From Simmondsia chinensis (taxonomy: Eukaryota; Streptophyta; Magnoliopsida; Caryophyllales; Simmondsiaceae), in assembly GCA_018398585.1 (NCBI GenBank), contig JAGTTD010000009.1:8623193-8687192 (forward strand): a stretch of DNA of 64,000 bases. Direction: 5' to 3'. The notes beneath the pieces are model-generated. The model worked only from the letters and a program-made list of their open reading frames with translations, had not been told where the DNA came from and searched no databases. The first letter of the stretch is position 1. Each line of letters starts with the position of its first letter. Positions 1 to 10,731 of the stretch are shown here, one piece after another. The position numbers and the translations under genes were made by a program.

Positions 1-780
1 TATCCCGAAATTGCTTAATCCCTTCAGCGGTAGACAGGGAAGATACTAATGACCCTAGAGGAAGCGTCAGCGCCACATCTGGAAACTGGGCACGAACCGC
101 CTCCTCCTCTGGAGACTGCGCAGGTCAAGGAGCCAGTCGGGACAATGGTTCCACCATCAAATGCTCTTCCACAGAAGTTTCTCCGGTTCCGCCCTGGCGA
201 CCGTGACCTTGCCGCGACCTTTTTGGAGCCATCTTCTAAAAAAAAGGGAAAGAAAAGGAAAAAAAGGGTCAGATGAAGAGAGCCTTACCCTGATAATTTT
301 GGGGCAGCTCACTAGAGTTCCCTATGGGCAAAGCAAGAGCGTTTATCTCAGAAGACAAGGAGATGTTCCCCGAGCCGGGCCAACAAAAAGAAGGGGATAC
401 CGCTTGGTCAAGTAGCATCCCCACCTCGATTGCCGGGCTCGTAGCCATATTCGCAAGAAACTCATTGATAATTTGGGCGTTTTCATCATAATCTCCCACG
501 GAAACTCTGACGAACAGCTCGGAGTTCAAAATTTTTGGAAAATAAAGAAAATGTTCGTAAAAAGCCAAAATCAGACTTTTAGTCTAACAAAATACCATCA
601 AACTAACAATAAATTACCTTGGAATCAGGGCAAAAATCGGGTATAAGTAGAAGGAAGAGATAGAGTTTTCTGAGGAGAAGAGAGAGGTTCGCTGTAGAAG
701 GAAAAAGGGGTTTAGGGTTTTAGAAAGTGAAAACGGTCAAAATGCCCTGAAATGAGAAGTGACAGCCAAGAGAGGGGCAT
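1..780 (-). other. Possible 5' end of an antisense transcription unit of unknown function
   Basis: On the minus strand, 780-620 reads like a plant leader: pyrimidine-rich, containing AAACCCTAAACCCC, and ending AAG|GTAATT, a good splice donor at about 618. An open frame from 568 to 269 follows (99 codons, containing VSVGDYDENAQIINEF). It ends near a donor-like CAGG|GTAAGG, then a polypyrimidine run and TTTTTTTAG|AAG at about 230. That implies a roughly 60-bp intron, with the next open stretch continuing toward position 1. I recognise no domain. On the plus strand 49-276 encodes a short peptide with a lysine/arginine-rich end that I do not consider a gene. It may be a second antisense ORF of the surrounding element or a fragment of a host gene. 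Confidence 0.22.
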
Positions 781-834
781 GGCTACACATCGCCCCACAT
801 TTAAGAGGCCTCGAATATGGCGCCCTTTAAGTAA

Positions 835-1420
835 ACCCAGAACACAGCCTTACCGGCTGGGAGGCTTGCCCTTTTTAACGTTATTTAGTTTATTTACTTT
901 AGTTTAAATACATTGTTTTGTGTTTCCCAGCCTTTACTGGCCGGGGGCTCTTGTTTGACATTATTTAGTTTATTTACTTTAGTTTAAATGCGTTATTTTG
1001 TCTTTCCCAGCCTTTACCGGCTGGAGGCTCTTGTTTGACATTATTTAGTTTATTTGCTTTAGTTTAAATGTGTTGTTTTGTCTTTCCCAGCTTTTACCGG
1101 CTTGGGGCTCTTATTTGACGCTATTTAGTTTAAATACATTGTTTTGTCTTTCCCGGCCTTTACCAGCTGGGGGCTCTTGTTTGATGTTATTTAGTTTATT
1201 TACTTTAGTTTAAATGCGTTGTTTTGTCTTTCCCAGCCTTTACCGGCGGGGGGCTCTTGTTTGACGTTATTTAGTTTATTTACTTTAGTTTAAATGCGTT
1301 GTTTTATCTTTCCCAGCCTTTGCCGGCTGAGGGCTCTTGTTTGGTATAATTTAATTTATGTTCCTTAGTTTTAGATGCATTGATCTGTCATTCCCAGTCT
1401 TTCACCCGCTAAGGGCTGAC
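835..1420. repeat. Tandem repeat, about 7 copies of an 80-bp unit
   Basis: The landmark AGTTTAAATGCGTTGTTTTG recurs at 901, 981, 1061, 1127, 1207, 1287 and, degenerate, 1367. The period is 80 bp except for one unit shortened to 66 bp. Each unit also carries TTTCCCAGCCTTTACCGGC and GGGGGCTCTTGTTTGAC. The array is AT-rich with a short GC-rich core. Confidence 0.9.
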
Positions 1421-1559
1421 CACTTATCACACCTTATGTACATTTAAAACTCTGCCAACTAAAAACTTCGTATGAGATCAGTGATATGGCTTAAACCTTC
1501 CTTTACTTGCAAGAAGGCGGGTATTTGCAATTTACTCCCAGCACTATTAAAGAGCGTGA

Positions 1560-1885
1560 AGCCATAACTGGTGGTAATTCTCACCAGCTGGGAGCCCGCA
1601 ATTGTATAAGTCCCAACTAACATTGGGACTGGCGGTAGCTCTCCTTAGCTGAGAGCCCACGACGGTGTAAGTCCCACCTAATATTGGAACTGGCGGTAGC
1701 TCTCACCAGCTGGGAGCCCGCAATTGTATAAGTCCCACGTAACATCGAGACTGGCGGTAGCTCTCCTCAGCTGAGAGCCCGCGACGGTATCAGTCCTATC
1801 TAACATCGGGACTAACGGTAGCTCTCATCAGCTAAGAGCCCACGACTGCATAAGTCCCACCTAACATCGAGATCGGCGATACACA
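1560..1885. repeat. Tandem repeat, about 5 copies of a 61-bp unit
   Basis: GGCGGTAGCTCTC recurs at 1631, 1692, 1753 and (as AACGG) about 1814, a 61-bp period. Each unit holds an imperfect hairpin of the type TCTC.CAGCTGRGAG followed by CCCGC..C..TATAAGTCCCA. The unit is unrelated to the adjacent 80-bp repeat. Confidence 0.88.
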
Positions 1886-2243
1886 ACCTGCCAGCATAGG
1901 AGCCCCACTCATGATAAAGGAAAATCATCGTTTCGCAAAAATGGGGTAATAAAGCAGACTGCAATTTCATAACGCGTCAGCCGGAAAAGCAACAAGCAAC
2001 ATCTGCACCAACAAAAACAAAAAGCAAAAATAAAGAGGAAATAGACATAAAAACCACACTTTTAACAAGAACAAAGGCCTACATCACAACCGGAAAGATC
2101 AGAGAGATAAAATCATAACCTAAGAAAACTGCTAAGAATACCACTGCACAAAGCAAGGTTATACAAAAGTCATCACAGTACAAAAAGAGACCACGTCCAT
2201 AGAAAGCAATAGAATGCCCATTTCTACCACTCAGGGGACTCTC

Positions 2244-4459
2244 TCACATAAAAGCTGCGAATGGCGCCATAGGACCGTCGCCGCAGCAAAATAAGGACCC
2301 TGAATAAGGAAACAACTGCACTTGTACGTTGCAACAATGATTTCCCAAATAGACTATACGTCCACGCTGATCCCCATGAAGAGCACACCGAAATACTTGA
2401 TTATGGGCGGTAAAAACCAAGTGATCCCTTGTCACAATAAAACGAGTAATGACTGGATCCCATCTACCTCCGGACCAAGGCAATCGAACATACAAACGAA
2501 ACCGCCTCTCCCAAGAAGAATGATCCTCCGAATGAGACAACGTCCACACGGTAAATACCGGACTCCTTAACGTAACCAAGCAAAGAATAGGGAGGTCTGT
2601 TGAAGTCTCCCACCACTTTGAAATCTTGGCGTCTCGACAAAGAAAAAGGTTTTCGCAAACCGAGTCAGGAAACGGCATTCTGCAGGAGGTGCCGGCAGCG
2701 GTATTCCATCGAACTATATAAGGGCAAGCTTGAGCGTCTCCCAAGTAATGTCCCCAATCCGATAGAAAATACAACTCTCCGTCCAAGCAAACGTGGTCTA
2801 CGAGAGAAACATTCCTGGGACCCACATCAAGACTCCCCTAAAAGTTCCAACTGCCCTCCCAAAAGTATATATGGTACACGCTAGGCCAAGGACCCCAGTA
2901 AGACTGGGACAAGTCGAGTACCAGTAGACATGGTTATTAAAATCGCGATTCGGATCGTAGGATCGTACGATCCTACAATCCCACTTTACCCAATCCACTC
3001 GGATAGTATAGAAAATCGTAAAAAAGTAGAATCGCAGAAAAATCACATAGGATCGGTAGGATCGATGTAGAATCGGTAGGATCACCGATTCTAACCGATC
3101 CTACCAATCCCAGTATTAATTGATTATAAAATTTTGAGACAGTTTGATTATTACCTGAGAATGTTGCAGATTTGGTAGAATCAACCACGGCACAACCTAC
3201 GCCGCCACCAATGGTGGCAAAAGAGGCGCTAGAGTGGGTCGAGCAAGAGCCGTCATCATTGGATTTGGAGGTGGACAAGACGAAACCACCAGAATAGTCA
3301 ATTGAAGTGCCGAAATCGGTGGATATGGAGAAGGAGATGGTGAATGTCAACGTGCAGAGGAGGACGACTCCCACAGCACCGAAAACAACCACGACGACAC
3401 TGTCATCGATGTCCAAAGCCCTGTGGCAGAAAACGTGGCCAGGGACGATGGGGACTCGATGGGGCAGGCTGAGGAGGACGCTGATGGCAACGCGCTACCA
3501 TCTTCTCCGTCTTCTGGCCCAGTCGTTGGTCACCAAGGGAGCAGCGGCGCCGGAGTAGGTTGATCAACGACTGTCTCGGAGGCAGAAGAGGAAGGAGTTG
3601 CGTGGGTGCCAAGGCGAAACTAGGGTTTGGGTCACATTACTCTTTTGCCCTAAAAATTTTTTTATAATTACAAAATTAGTTACTTAGATATGTTAAGGGG
3701 CAAAAATATAATTTCTGATATTAATTTTAGACATAGTAAATGATTAAAATTTGTAATTTTAGAATTAATTAGACATTGATCCCTAGTTTTAATGTTCTTT
3801 ATTTTATAGTGTCAAAAAAAAATGTTCTTTATTTTATATTTGAGGCTTGTAATGCAATTTTTGTGAAGATAAATTATTATTTCACACATAAAGTAGAATC
3901 TTACGATTCTCGATCCGATTCTACGATCCCGATCCTGAGGATCCCTCACCGATCCTACGTACAATCCCGATTCTGACAACTTTGCCAGTAGATAAAGGTA
4001 AAAACCAAAATCCGCAGCGGTATCAAAACACTTGAATACCAAATTCAAAGGAGAATTAGCATAACCCATGGAGACTCCATCAGGAAGAGAACCAGTTGGC
4101 GCATCCCCACAGATGGGTTACAAACGAACAGCCGAGAAAGGTTATAATCGCAACACAGTAATAAGCCGCCTGCCACACCCAAAACATGAACATTATCAGT
4201 CAAAACCTCCAGCACCTCTACAGGAACAACTGGAGAAAAATCTCCTGAAAAGGAAAAAACCTCCAAATCATCACAGCACGAATCAGTTTCAGGCTGCAGG
4301 AAAAATTCATCCGCAGTACGGCTCAGAGAACGAAAGGATTGTCGTCTAACAAAGTCATAATTAAAAAAGCAGATCACGAGCAACCGGCGAGACACAGGAA
4401 AACCTTAGGATTGACTTAGCAGGAAGCCGCGACCAAATTTCACAAGTGATATCATCCAT
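2244..4459 (-). pseudogene. F-box protein gene, frameshifted and split by a hAT element
   Basis: On the minus strand an ATG at 4459 opens MDDITCEIWSRLPAKSILRF, a clear F-box (E-I-x-x-R-L-P-x-K-S-L-x-R-F). It is followed by YDFVRRQSF and, further on, by CNPSVGMRQL, the start of an F-box-associated (beta-propeller-like) region. Such proteins are substrate adaptors of SCF ubiquitin ligases. Removing the hAT insertion (1056 bp plus one 8-bp TSD) leaves exactly 1152 nt, 383 codons plus stop, as expected for the family. Lesions: a frameshift in a six-T run at about 4365, a compensating shift near 4065, an in-frame TAG at 2838-2840, and the insertion. The frame is otherwise continuous across the insertion site, so the hAT entered a recognisable coding sequence. 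No intron is needed. A minus-strand TATA box (TTATAAATA, about 4605-4613) lies some 150 bp upstream. Confidence 0.8.
2929..3984. mobile_element. hAT-type non-autonomous element with 8-bp TSD
   Basis: The element is 1056 bp, flanked by the 8-bp direct repeat CCAGTAGA (2921-2928 and 3985-3992), the TSD length of hAT transposons. The ends are imperfect inverted repeats: CATGGTTATTAAAATCG at the left, and CAAAGTTGTCAGAATCG when the right end is read inward. Both termini are rich in GATTCTACGATCC-type motifs, like the copy at 37847-38429. There is no transposase. The core (about 3190-3620) is markedly more GC-rich than the ends, has open frames on both strands, and may be captured sequence. It splits the F-box pseudogene. 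Confidence 0.88.
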
Positions 4460-4667
4460 AATAAAAAGGAGGGAAGCAAATGAGAAAAAAACAAAAATTC
4501 AAAAATTACTTCTTGGTCAGCTTAAGACACTTAGTAAAGATTGGCCTACTAAAACACTCCTTTTTAACCAAGATTTTGAGGAATACCAACCCCACATGCA
4601 AGGGTATTTATAACAAAACACTTTGGGATAAAAAGCACCTGTTTTCCCCAAAGTGGGGGGCTAATTG
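4460..4667. other. Non-coding stretch between F-box pseudogene and LTR start
   Basis: Holds the antisense TATA candidate and ends in the PPT-like purine run AAAGTGGGGGGC on the plus strand. I see no coding sequence. Confidence 0.4.
4604..4614 (-). promoter_or_regulatory. TATA box candidate upstream of the F-box pseudogene
   Basis: GTTATAAATACC on the minus strand lies about 150 bp before the F-box ATG and only about 55 bp from the presumed LTR start on the other strand. It suggests the antisense gene once had its own promoter. Confidence 0.35.
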
Positions 4668-5111
4668 TTAAGGGAAACACCAACCACTAAGAAAACCGCC
4701 ACCCCAGGTAATGACATTATGAGCGTGCCTCAGTAAACGGTCGCCACAGACGATTACCGCATCCCTGGCCTAATAACGTTAGAACAAAAGCACAAAAGCG
4801 ACTCCCCAAGACACCGCTGCATCCCAAGGCGGTGCCCTTACACCCAGGCGGCACTCCTACACCTAGGCGGTGCCCTTACACCTACGCAGCACTCCTACAC
4901 CCAGGCGGTGCCCTTACACTCAGGCGGCACTCCTACACTCAGGCGGTACTCCTACCCCCAGGCGGTACTCCTACACTCAGGTGGTACTCCCACACCTACA
5001 TGCCCAAACTATATTTTTCCCCATATAGCACCGAGGGCCCCCCTCCTAGCTACTATAAATATAGCAAGAAATACAACAAAGAAGGGAACTTGAGCCCGAT
5101 TCTCCCTTAAA
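4668..5111 (+). repeat. Presumed LTR or LTR fragment
   Basis: Starts TGTTAAGGGA directly after the purine run and contains a 19-bp tandem repeat and a TATA box near 5050. It ends near TCTCCCTTAA, nearly the inverse of its start. No partner LTR is in the window, so the right edge is uncertain and may be a truncation. Confidence 0.4.
4820..5000. repeat. 19-bp minisatellite, about 9 copies
   Basis: Units of the form TACACCCAGGCGGTGCCCT / TACACTCAGGCGGTACTCC repeat every 19 bp (GGCGG at 4828, 4847 and onward). The array sits inside the presumed LTR, upstream of its TATA box. Apparent ORFs across it are repeat artefacts. Confidence 0.88.
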
Positions 5112-5325
5112 AGATCCCAACCAAAAAATCCTGGAATAATATTAAATTTTATTTAATTCTCATATGTATTTTAATAAGATATAGGAAAAGATAAAGATGC
5201 AAACAAAAATATAGACTAGTGAGCATAACACGACATGGAGAATCATAGACCAAAGTACCATCTTTGACATCTCAAGGCCGCCTCTTGCTTACACGGACCT
5301 TCTATTTTATTTTTTGGGAAATTAT

Positions 5326-5843
5326 CGCTTCGGTATTTTGTGAACCGAAAATTTATCAAGTACCATAATATTTTAATATATAAAATGAGGTGTCCTAAGG
5401 TTTAAAAATTTTATCATTGAGGTATCATAAAGTTTATAAAATTTATTAATTAGGTACTATTTACCAAAGTTTGGTAGATTTTTTTTTAGTAAGTTACTAA
5501 TGTGGGACACAATTATAGCAAAATATACGCGTCCTTTATCAATAATGTTGGAATGACATTATTTTGCCAATATATAAATATGTTTCGTCATAAATTTTGT
5601 GAACTTTTTTCTTAATTCGCTCGATTTTTGATGAAAACATTAATTTTGCTCATGTATATTATAATCATGTATTACATTAATGTTTTATGGTATCGGATTT
5701 TAACACAAATTCACTAAGTTCCGGCAATGGGTACTTAAGTGATAAAACTTTAAAACCTCAAGGTATCTGATTGTATATGTTAAAACGTTAAGACGCCTAA
5801 TAAGTTATAAATGTTTAAATCTTGAGATACTTAAGTGATTCCC
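5326..5843. mobile_element. Mutator-like MITE, copy 1
   Basis: 518 bp. The ends read GGGAAATTATCGCTTCGGTA and, inward from the right, GGGAATCACTTAAGTATC. The flanks TTATTTTTT (5317-5325) and TTATTGTTT (5844-5852) match at 7 of 9, fitting a 9-bp Mutator TSD. Related copies lie at 13995-14482 and 23004-23579. No coding capacity. Confidence 0.6.
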
Positions 5844-7140
5844 TTATTGTTTTAATAGTTAGGAAGAGACAACCCTTTTCCATTATAAGTCCTTTGAATT
5901 TTGTTTATCTGTCAATTTAGTCATTTTACTTTGAATTATATAAATTTAGTTCCTTTTTAGATAATTAGAGAGAAAACTCTCAAAACGAAACCAGCACACC
6001 CAATTGAAGCGAGGCCTGAAAAATCCAACAAGAACGGAGAAAAAAAAAAAAAAAAAACCCTAAAACCCCTAGACGCTATCAACACGCCAACCCTTGATGT
6101 ACAACAGCATACCCAAAAAACCAAGACGTTTACTCCCATACCAACTCCAGAAACACGAAGAACTAATTTAAGTTAAATGAATGATATAACTTTGTAACTA
6201 CAAGTCAAGGATAAGGTTAAATTAGTCAACCATTGGGGTTGTATTAGATTGCTTGCGTATCCCTTGATCATGTGGGTTAAATATTACTTCATTAATTTAG
6301 CTTAAATTATCACCGTAGGAAAAAATTGAAATAGTATAAAGTTATACCAGTATTAAATTGACATAATGAATAAAGTATAAGGATCATTGATGCAAATAAA
6401 CCCCTTTTCTAAGTAGAACCGACCAACACATAGGAATAAATAGGGAAAGGTGAGCTTAAATCTAAGACCTCAAGCTTGACCACGGAAAGTTTTAACCGCT
6501 GCTAGCTTTCTCTGCAACTAGTTTTTGAACTATATGTACTATCTGATCGAAATTTTTCTCACTTGCAACATGGTGAATAGGACCCACAGACTCAACAGGT
6601 GGCCCCAGTAATTTTTTTGCACCCGATTAGTGCAATTCATTCTTCAATGTAATTATTCACAAGGTGCCAAATTCAAATGTCTTATCATTTGAATTATGGC
6701 TGACAAGTTTTTCATGTCATGTTATGTTTGTGTTCGTCTTATATAAGAAGTCTTAGCAAATTAGTCAATTCGAATCCGAGCCATTCATTAAACAAGTTAG
6801 AAACTCTCAACTCTTACCAACTTATTTAACTATATAGGCGAGTTCTTTTTGTTGTATATTAGTTTGTTAACCAAAACACATGTCAATAATATATTTTAAA
6901 ATAAAGTGTCAAGTTAACAAGATCAAATAAGTCCATTTTTAAATAATTTTGTAAGACATAAATTACAGAATATATATATATAGTATACCATATAAATAAC
7001 ATAACACAACTACATAAACGAGTTAAATATGTTGAAAACAATTTAATTAGTATAGTACCGTAAATTAGTATATATTTGTGTTTATATAGCCCTAAGGGTT
7101 TTTATGTAATTTTATATAGTTTAATATTTCTATATATACA
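5844..7140. other. AT-rich intergenic region, no gene seen
   Basis: Short ORFs only, a poly(A) run near 6041, and no tRNA or repeat structure I could define. The last few hundred bases may belong to the 5' LTR of the copia element that follows, but with no 3' LTR present the left edge cannot be set. Confidence 0.5.
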
Positions 7141-7188
7141 TTCCTCAACAACTCTATTGGGTTATGCTTTCACAAATATTCTCTCACA

Positions 7189-7200
7189 TGGTATCAGAGC
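7189..7200 (+). other. Primer-binding site (initiator Met-tRNA)
   Basis: TGGTATCAGAGC, the standard plant copia PBS, directly after the LTR terminus CACA. Confidence 0.85.
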
Positions 7201-7236
7201 GTACCAAACCCTAGGAAAAAAAACCCTAGCCCCGCC

Positions 7237-8873
7237 ATGACTCTGGCGTTGTCACCCCCTCTCTCTTCTCCGGTGAACACATCTCCCGGGGGCAGTACGT
7301 TGCTCTCGGTTCTTGATCGGTGAATCCATGGCTACAACCCACAACTCCTCCTCTCCTCCACCACCTCCTTCGTCCCCGTCGAATATTTCCCTGGCCGCCT
7401 TGTCGATGGCTGATCTCCCTCGACCAACCACCTGACACCCCCCATCTCGAGTCTCTGCCTCCACCGGTCTTGGCGCCCAGTTTTTTCGGCCATAACTACG
7501 GTACCTCGTTTCCAACCTTAAACTTTACTGGTGGATACCCCGGTTCCTCGTCCATGGTTTTCGGTATTGAGAATGTCTCCTCTCTTTCTGGCCATCAAAA
7601 TAATTTTCCGAACCCCCTTCCTACACCCTTTTCTGGGTCCCCATACTACCCGGCACCCTCATTTTCCTTGGAACCCCTTCCCACCTCCTCAATTACGAGT
7701 CTCATCATTGTTAAACTTGACGCTCCAACCGATTACACCACTTATAGAGAACAAGTATCCATGCTTCTGCGTGCCTATCGCCTTATGGTGGTTTTTCGAT
7801 GGCTCTCTTCCTCGTCCTCCTTCTCAAATCCAAACACCAACAAGTACCTTTATTTCTAACCTCGACTATCATACCTAGTCCTGCATTGATCAAAGTATTA
7901 GGGCTTGTTTTTCGGCCTCTCTTGCTTGTCTTGTTTTCAATGATGTTATTCATCACCCTACTTCTAAAGATATGTGGGATGCCCTAGCCAAACGATTCCG
8001 TGATCATTCTCTCGCCAAAGAATTAATTTACGCAAAGATAACAAAACTATGATTGCCTATCTTACCGAACTCAAAACTATAGCCAATGACCTTGTAGCCA
8101 TAGATTCACCGGTCTCAAATAGAGAATTAATACACTACGCTCTCTTTGGTTTACCACCGGAATATGTTCCTTTTAACACCTTCACTCGGAATTCCTCTCG
8201 TAAACTCACCTTCGAGCAACTCCAGACATCGTTGTTGGATGAAGAAGCAGCTCTCTCTCTGATTCAGGAGCGATCTACCCTTGATCATGGCCATGCTCTA
8301 GTGGAGTCAGGTCCCTCACATGACTACAGGAGCAATGGGCATGGTCGTGGTGGGCGTAGTCGCAAGGGTCGTGGACGTAATGCCAACCGTCATGGGAACT
8401 ATGGCGGTCGTGGTCGGGGCGCCATGGTCAACTGCAACACACGCAGGGGTCGGGTTCGGTGGCAACTGGTGGACTCCCTCCACACCAACAAACTTGAGTA
8501 AGAAATGCAGGTATCGTTCCTCGTCAGTCTCATGATGGTATGCTCAGAGCCGGGTCCTTGTTTGTCAGATTTGTCATCAAACAGGTCATGCTGCCTCTCT
8601 TTGCCCACATCGATATGTCAACACTAATCTATCTCATTCCCTCTCGGCCATGTCTGTTACTGACTCAGCTAACCCTACATGGTACCCTGACTTGAGGGCG
8701 TCTAACCACATGGCTTTCAACTTAGGTATTTAGAAAAACCCTACTACTTATAATAATTCAAAATCTATTCAAGTTGGCAATGGTTCTCTCTTACCAGTGA
8801 CACATGTAGGGTCCTCTAAAATTCGTACTACTTCACATGATTTGTTGCTTTTTAATGTTTTGTTGGTTCCTGG
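7237..8873 (+). pseudogene. Copia gag and start of protease, degraded
   Basis: Fragments of Gag extend from an ATG at 7237. The best-preserved block is 8049-8460: a gag core then an Arg/Gly-rich tail (GRGGRSRKGRGR). A zinc knuckle CQICHQTGHAASLC (C-x2-C-x4-H-x4-C) at about 8565-8610 is followed by TWYPDLRASNHMAF, the protease DSGA motif mutated to DLRA. Coding then runs LLFNVLLVPG to 8873, where the solo LTR breaks it. It resumes at 10812 with LTYNLLSIKQLC. Several frameshifts and stops make it non-functional. Confidence 0.75.
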
Positions 8874-9759
8874 TGTTAGAAAAATAATACAAGCAAAACT
8901 TAAGTGTTATGAAAAAATTATATCAAACATTGAAAAAATGATAAGAGTCTCTATCCCACATGGAAAAAATAAGGAGGGTTGGTTGAGTTTATATGGGTAT
9001 TTACTCCCCAACTCATTTGAATTAAGTCATGGATGAGAGAATAGTGGGAACCAGACGCGCATGCGCCGCTCGTCGTGCTGTGCTCGGGTGTGGGTGATCT
9101 TTTTGTTAACGGGTATATTTATTTTACGGAAATTATTCTTTAAAATCCCGTATTTACACTAACTAGACGTTTCTAGCTGTTGGGCTCGGTTTTAATACCC
9201 AAAACAATTACTTGCTGTTGGGATCAGCATTAATACCAATTTTTGCTATAAATCAAACCATTCTCACCAATTAACAAATCATCTAATCATTCCAGTCATC
9301 TTCTCTTCCTCGTTCTTCTACCAATGCCGTTTTCTCTTCGCGATTCCGGGCAAAGTTCTAGCTCTCTCCTACCCGACAATTAACGAGTGCACGTTAAGAG
9401 TTGGACCCTGTTAATCCTGGAGGACGGCCGCCAATACAACTGTTTGCACCGAAGCAGCAGCGAAATCGTCTTTTAGGGCAGTGGTATTTCCTACGGCACG
9501 GTATCTTCAGTATTTTCATCTATTTTCCCTCTTTACGGTATCATTTGATTGCTGTGCTTAGGTGTTACAAGTGAATTTCTCATTGCGTTTTTCATATTTT
9601 TTATTCGCTGAAATTTATTGAATAGTGCTGCGTTTTTTGGGTTCGCTCGTTGTAATTACTGAAAATCCGCTGCTGAATTTTATTGCTACTTTTACCGATT
9701 TTACTGCAAATTTTTACTACACGTTTTCAATTTTACTTGTATTTTGTTACAGTATTTTT

Positions 9760-10731
9760 TAACGGTGTTCCTACTTTAACCGAGGAGGTTAAGATTGGAG
9801 CACAAGCCATATTAAGCAAGGAGAACTTCAAATATCTGGGATCCATGATACACCAGAATGGTGAAATCGATGAGGATGTCAGCAACAGGATTAAAGTAGG
9901 CTGGCAGAAGTGGAGGATGGCATCCGGGTACTGTGTGATAGAAAGTTCCCTCTAAAGTTAAAGGGAAAGTACTATAAGACAGTAGTAAGATCGGCTATGC
10001 TATATGGGGCAGAGTGTCAACCAATAAAACAAAATCAAACACAGCGGATGAAGGTGGCAGAGATGAGGATGTTACGCTGGGTGTGTGGCCACACAAGAAA
10101 GGATAGGATTAGGAATGATATGATTCGAGGCAAGCTGGGTGTAGCCTCGATAGAGGACAAACTGAGGGAGCAACGCCTAAGATGGTTTGGACATGTCAGC
10201 AGAAGACCGACTTCAGCCCCAGTCAGGCGGTGTGAACAGCTCAACACAACGATAAGCAGGAGAGGGAGGGACAGACCAAAGAAGAGCTGGCTGGAGACGA
10301 TTCGTCAAGACCTAACCCACCTAAACCTAAGAGAGGAGATGGCCTCAGATAGGACACGTTGGAGGGCTAGTATTAGAGTAGCGGAGATGGCAGAGTAGAG
10401 TAGGGCGGGGAGTGGCAGGTGGTCTAAGTTCCGTAGGCGAGCATAACCTGTAGTGTAACACTCTTAGGCTAGTTTAGACATCGATCTTCTTCCTCTTCTT
10501 CTCCTTCCCTTCCTACTTTTTTTTTTTTTTTCCTTATGCACGATTAATGAATTGATGGTTTATCTGCAGGAACTCAACCACTCCAGGTTGGGGGTCCCCG
10601 GAAACAGTCTCCTTTCCTGCCAGAAGGGGTAAGGCTACGTACATCACCCCCCCCCCCCCCCCCCAGACCCCGCGTTATGCGGGAGCCGCAAGGCACTGGG
10701 ACTGTTGTTGTTGTTGTTCCTGCTGTATTTT
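9760..10731 (+). mobile_element. 5'-truncated RTE-type LINE
   Basis: Contains the C-terminal end of a LINE reverse-transcriptase polyprotein: KYLGSMIHQNGEIDEDV (frame 1), then after a frameshift near 9930 KYYKTVVRSAMLYGAE, VAEMRMLRWVCG, LRWFGHVSRRP and RGRDRPKKSW, with stop TAG at 10396-10398. A roughly 330-bp 3' UTR follows, ending in (TTG)n rather than poly(A), as in plant RTE-clade LINEs. The flanks TACAGTATTTTT (9748-9759 and 10732-10743) are a probable 12-bp TSD, although the host LTR is locally repetitive. The last roughly 130 bp are shared with SINEs elsewhere in this window. Confidence 0.85.
10570..10718 (+). repeat. LINE 3' tail shared with SINEs
   Basis: CCAGGTTGGGGGTCCCCGG, AAACAGTCTC, AAGGCTACGTACATC, a C-run, CAGACCCCGCGTTATGCGGG, GCACTGGGACTGTTGTTG. 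The same ordered blocks end the LINE at 49850-49962 and the SINE-type copies at 25919, 37755, 39575 and 63092. It resembles the conserved 3' domain described for Au-type plant SINEs. Confidence 0.85.

Larger units (their letters stand above)
1..5111 (+). mobile_element. 3' part of a Ty3/gypsy-like LTR element with hypervariable 3' region
   Basis: The 5' end is cut by the window edge and no gag-pol is visible, so this is an inference from architecture. Two tandem-repeat blocks (about 835-1420 and 1560-1880) lie upstream of a PPT-like purine run AAAGTGGGGGGC at about 4650-4670. It is followed by TGTTAAGGGAAAC, a typical LTR start. The presumed LTR has a TATA box (CTATAAATATAG near 5050) and breaks off near CTCCCTTAA at about 5111. 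Tandem repeats in the 3' untranslated region next to the PPT are known from Tat/Ogre-lineage elements. Minus-strand coding between pol and the 3' LTR is also known in that lineage, which would fit the antisense F-box sequence inside. Alternatively, a plain host pseudogene may simply lie beside an LTR fragment. No 5' LTR or TSD could be tested. Confidence 0.45.

Noticed and set aside
835..1885. CRISPR-like array
   Set aside because: Repeats are head-to-tail without unique spacers, and the context is a plant nuclear genome.
2322..2884. Plus-strand ORFs overlapping the F-box region
   Set aside because: They are shadows of the minus-strand coding sequence, which has clear F-box motifs.
4832..5110. 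Open frames rich in PGGTPTLRR-type repeats
   Set aside because: They arise from the 19-bp minisatellite; no family match or start context.
7226..7515. Minus-strand ORFs over the copia gag start
   Set aside because: Antisense shadows of a GC-rich retroelement leader.
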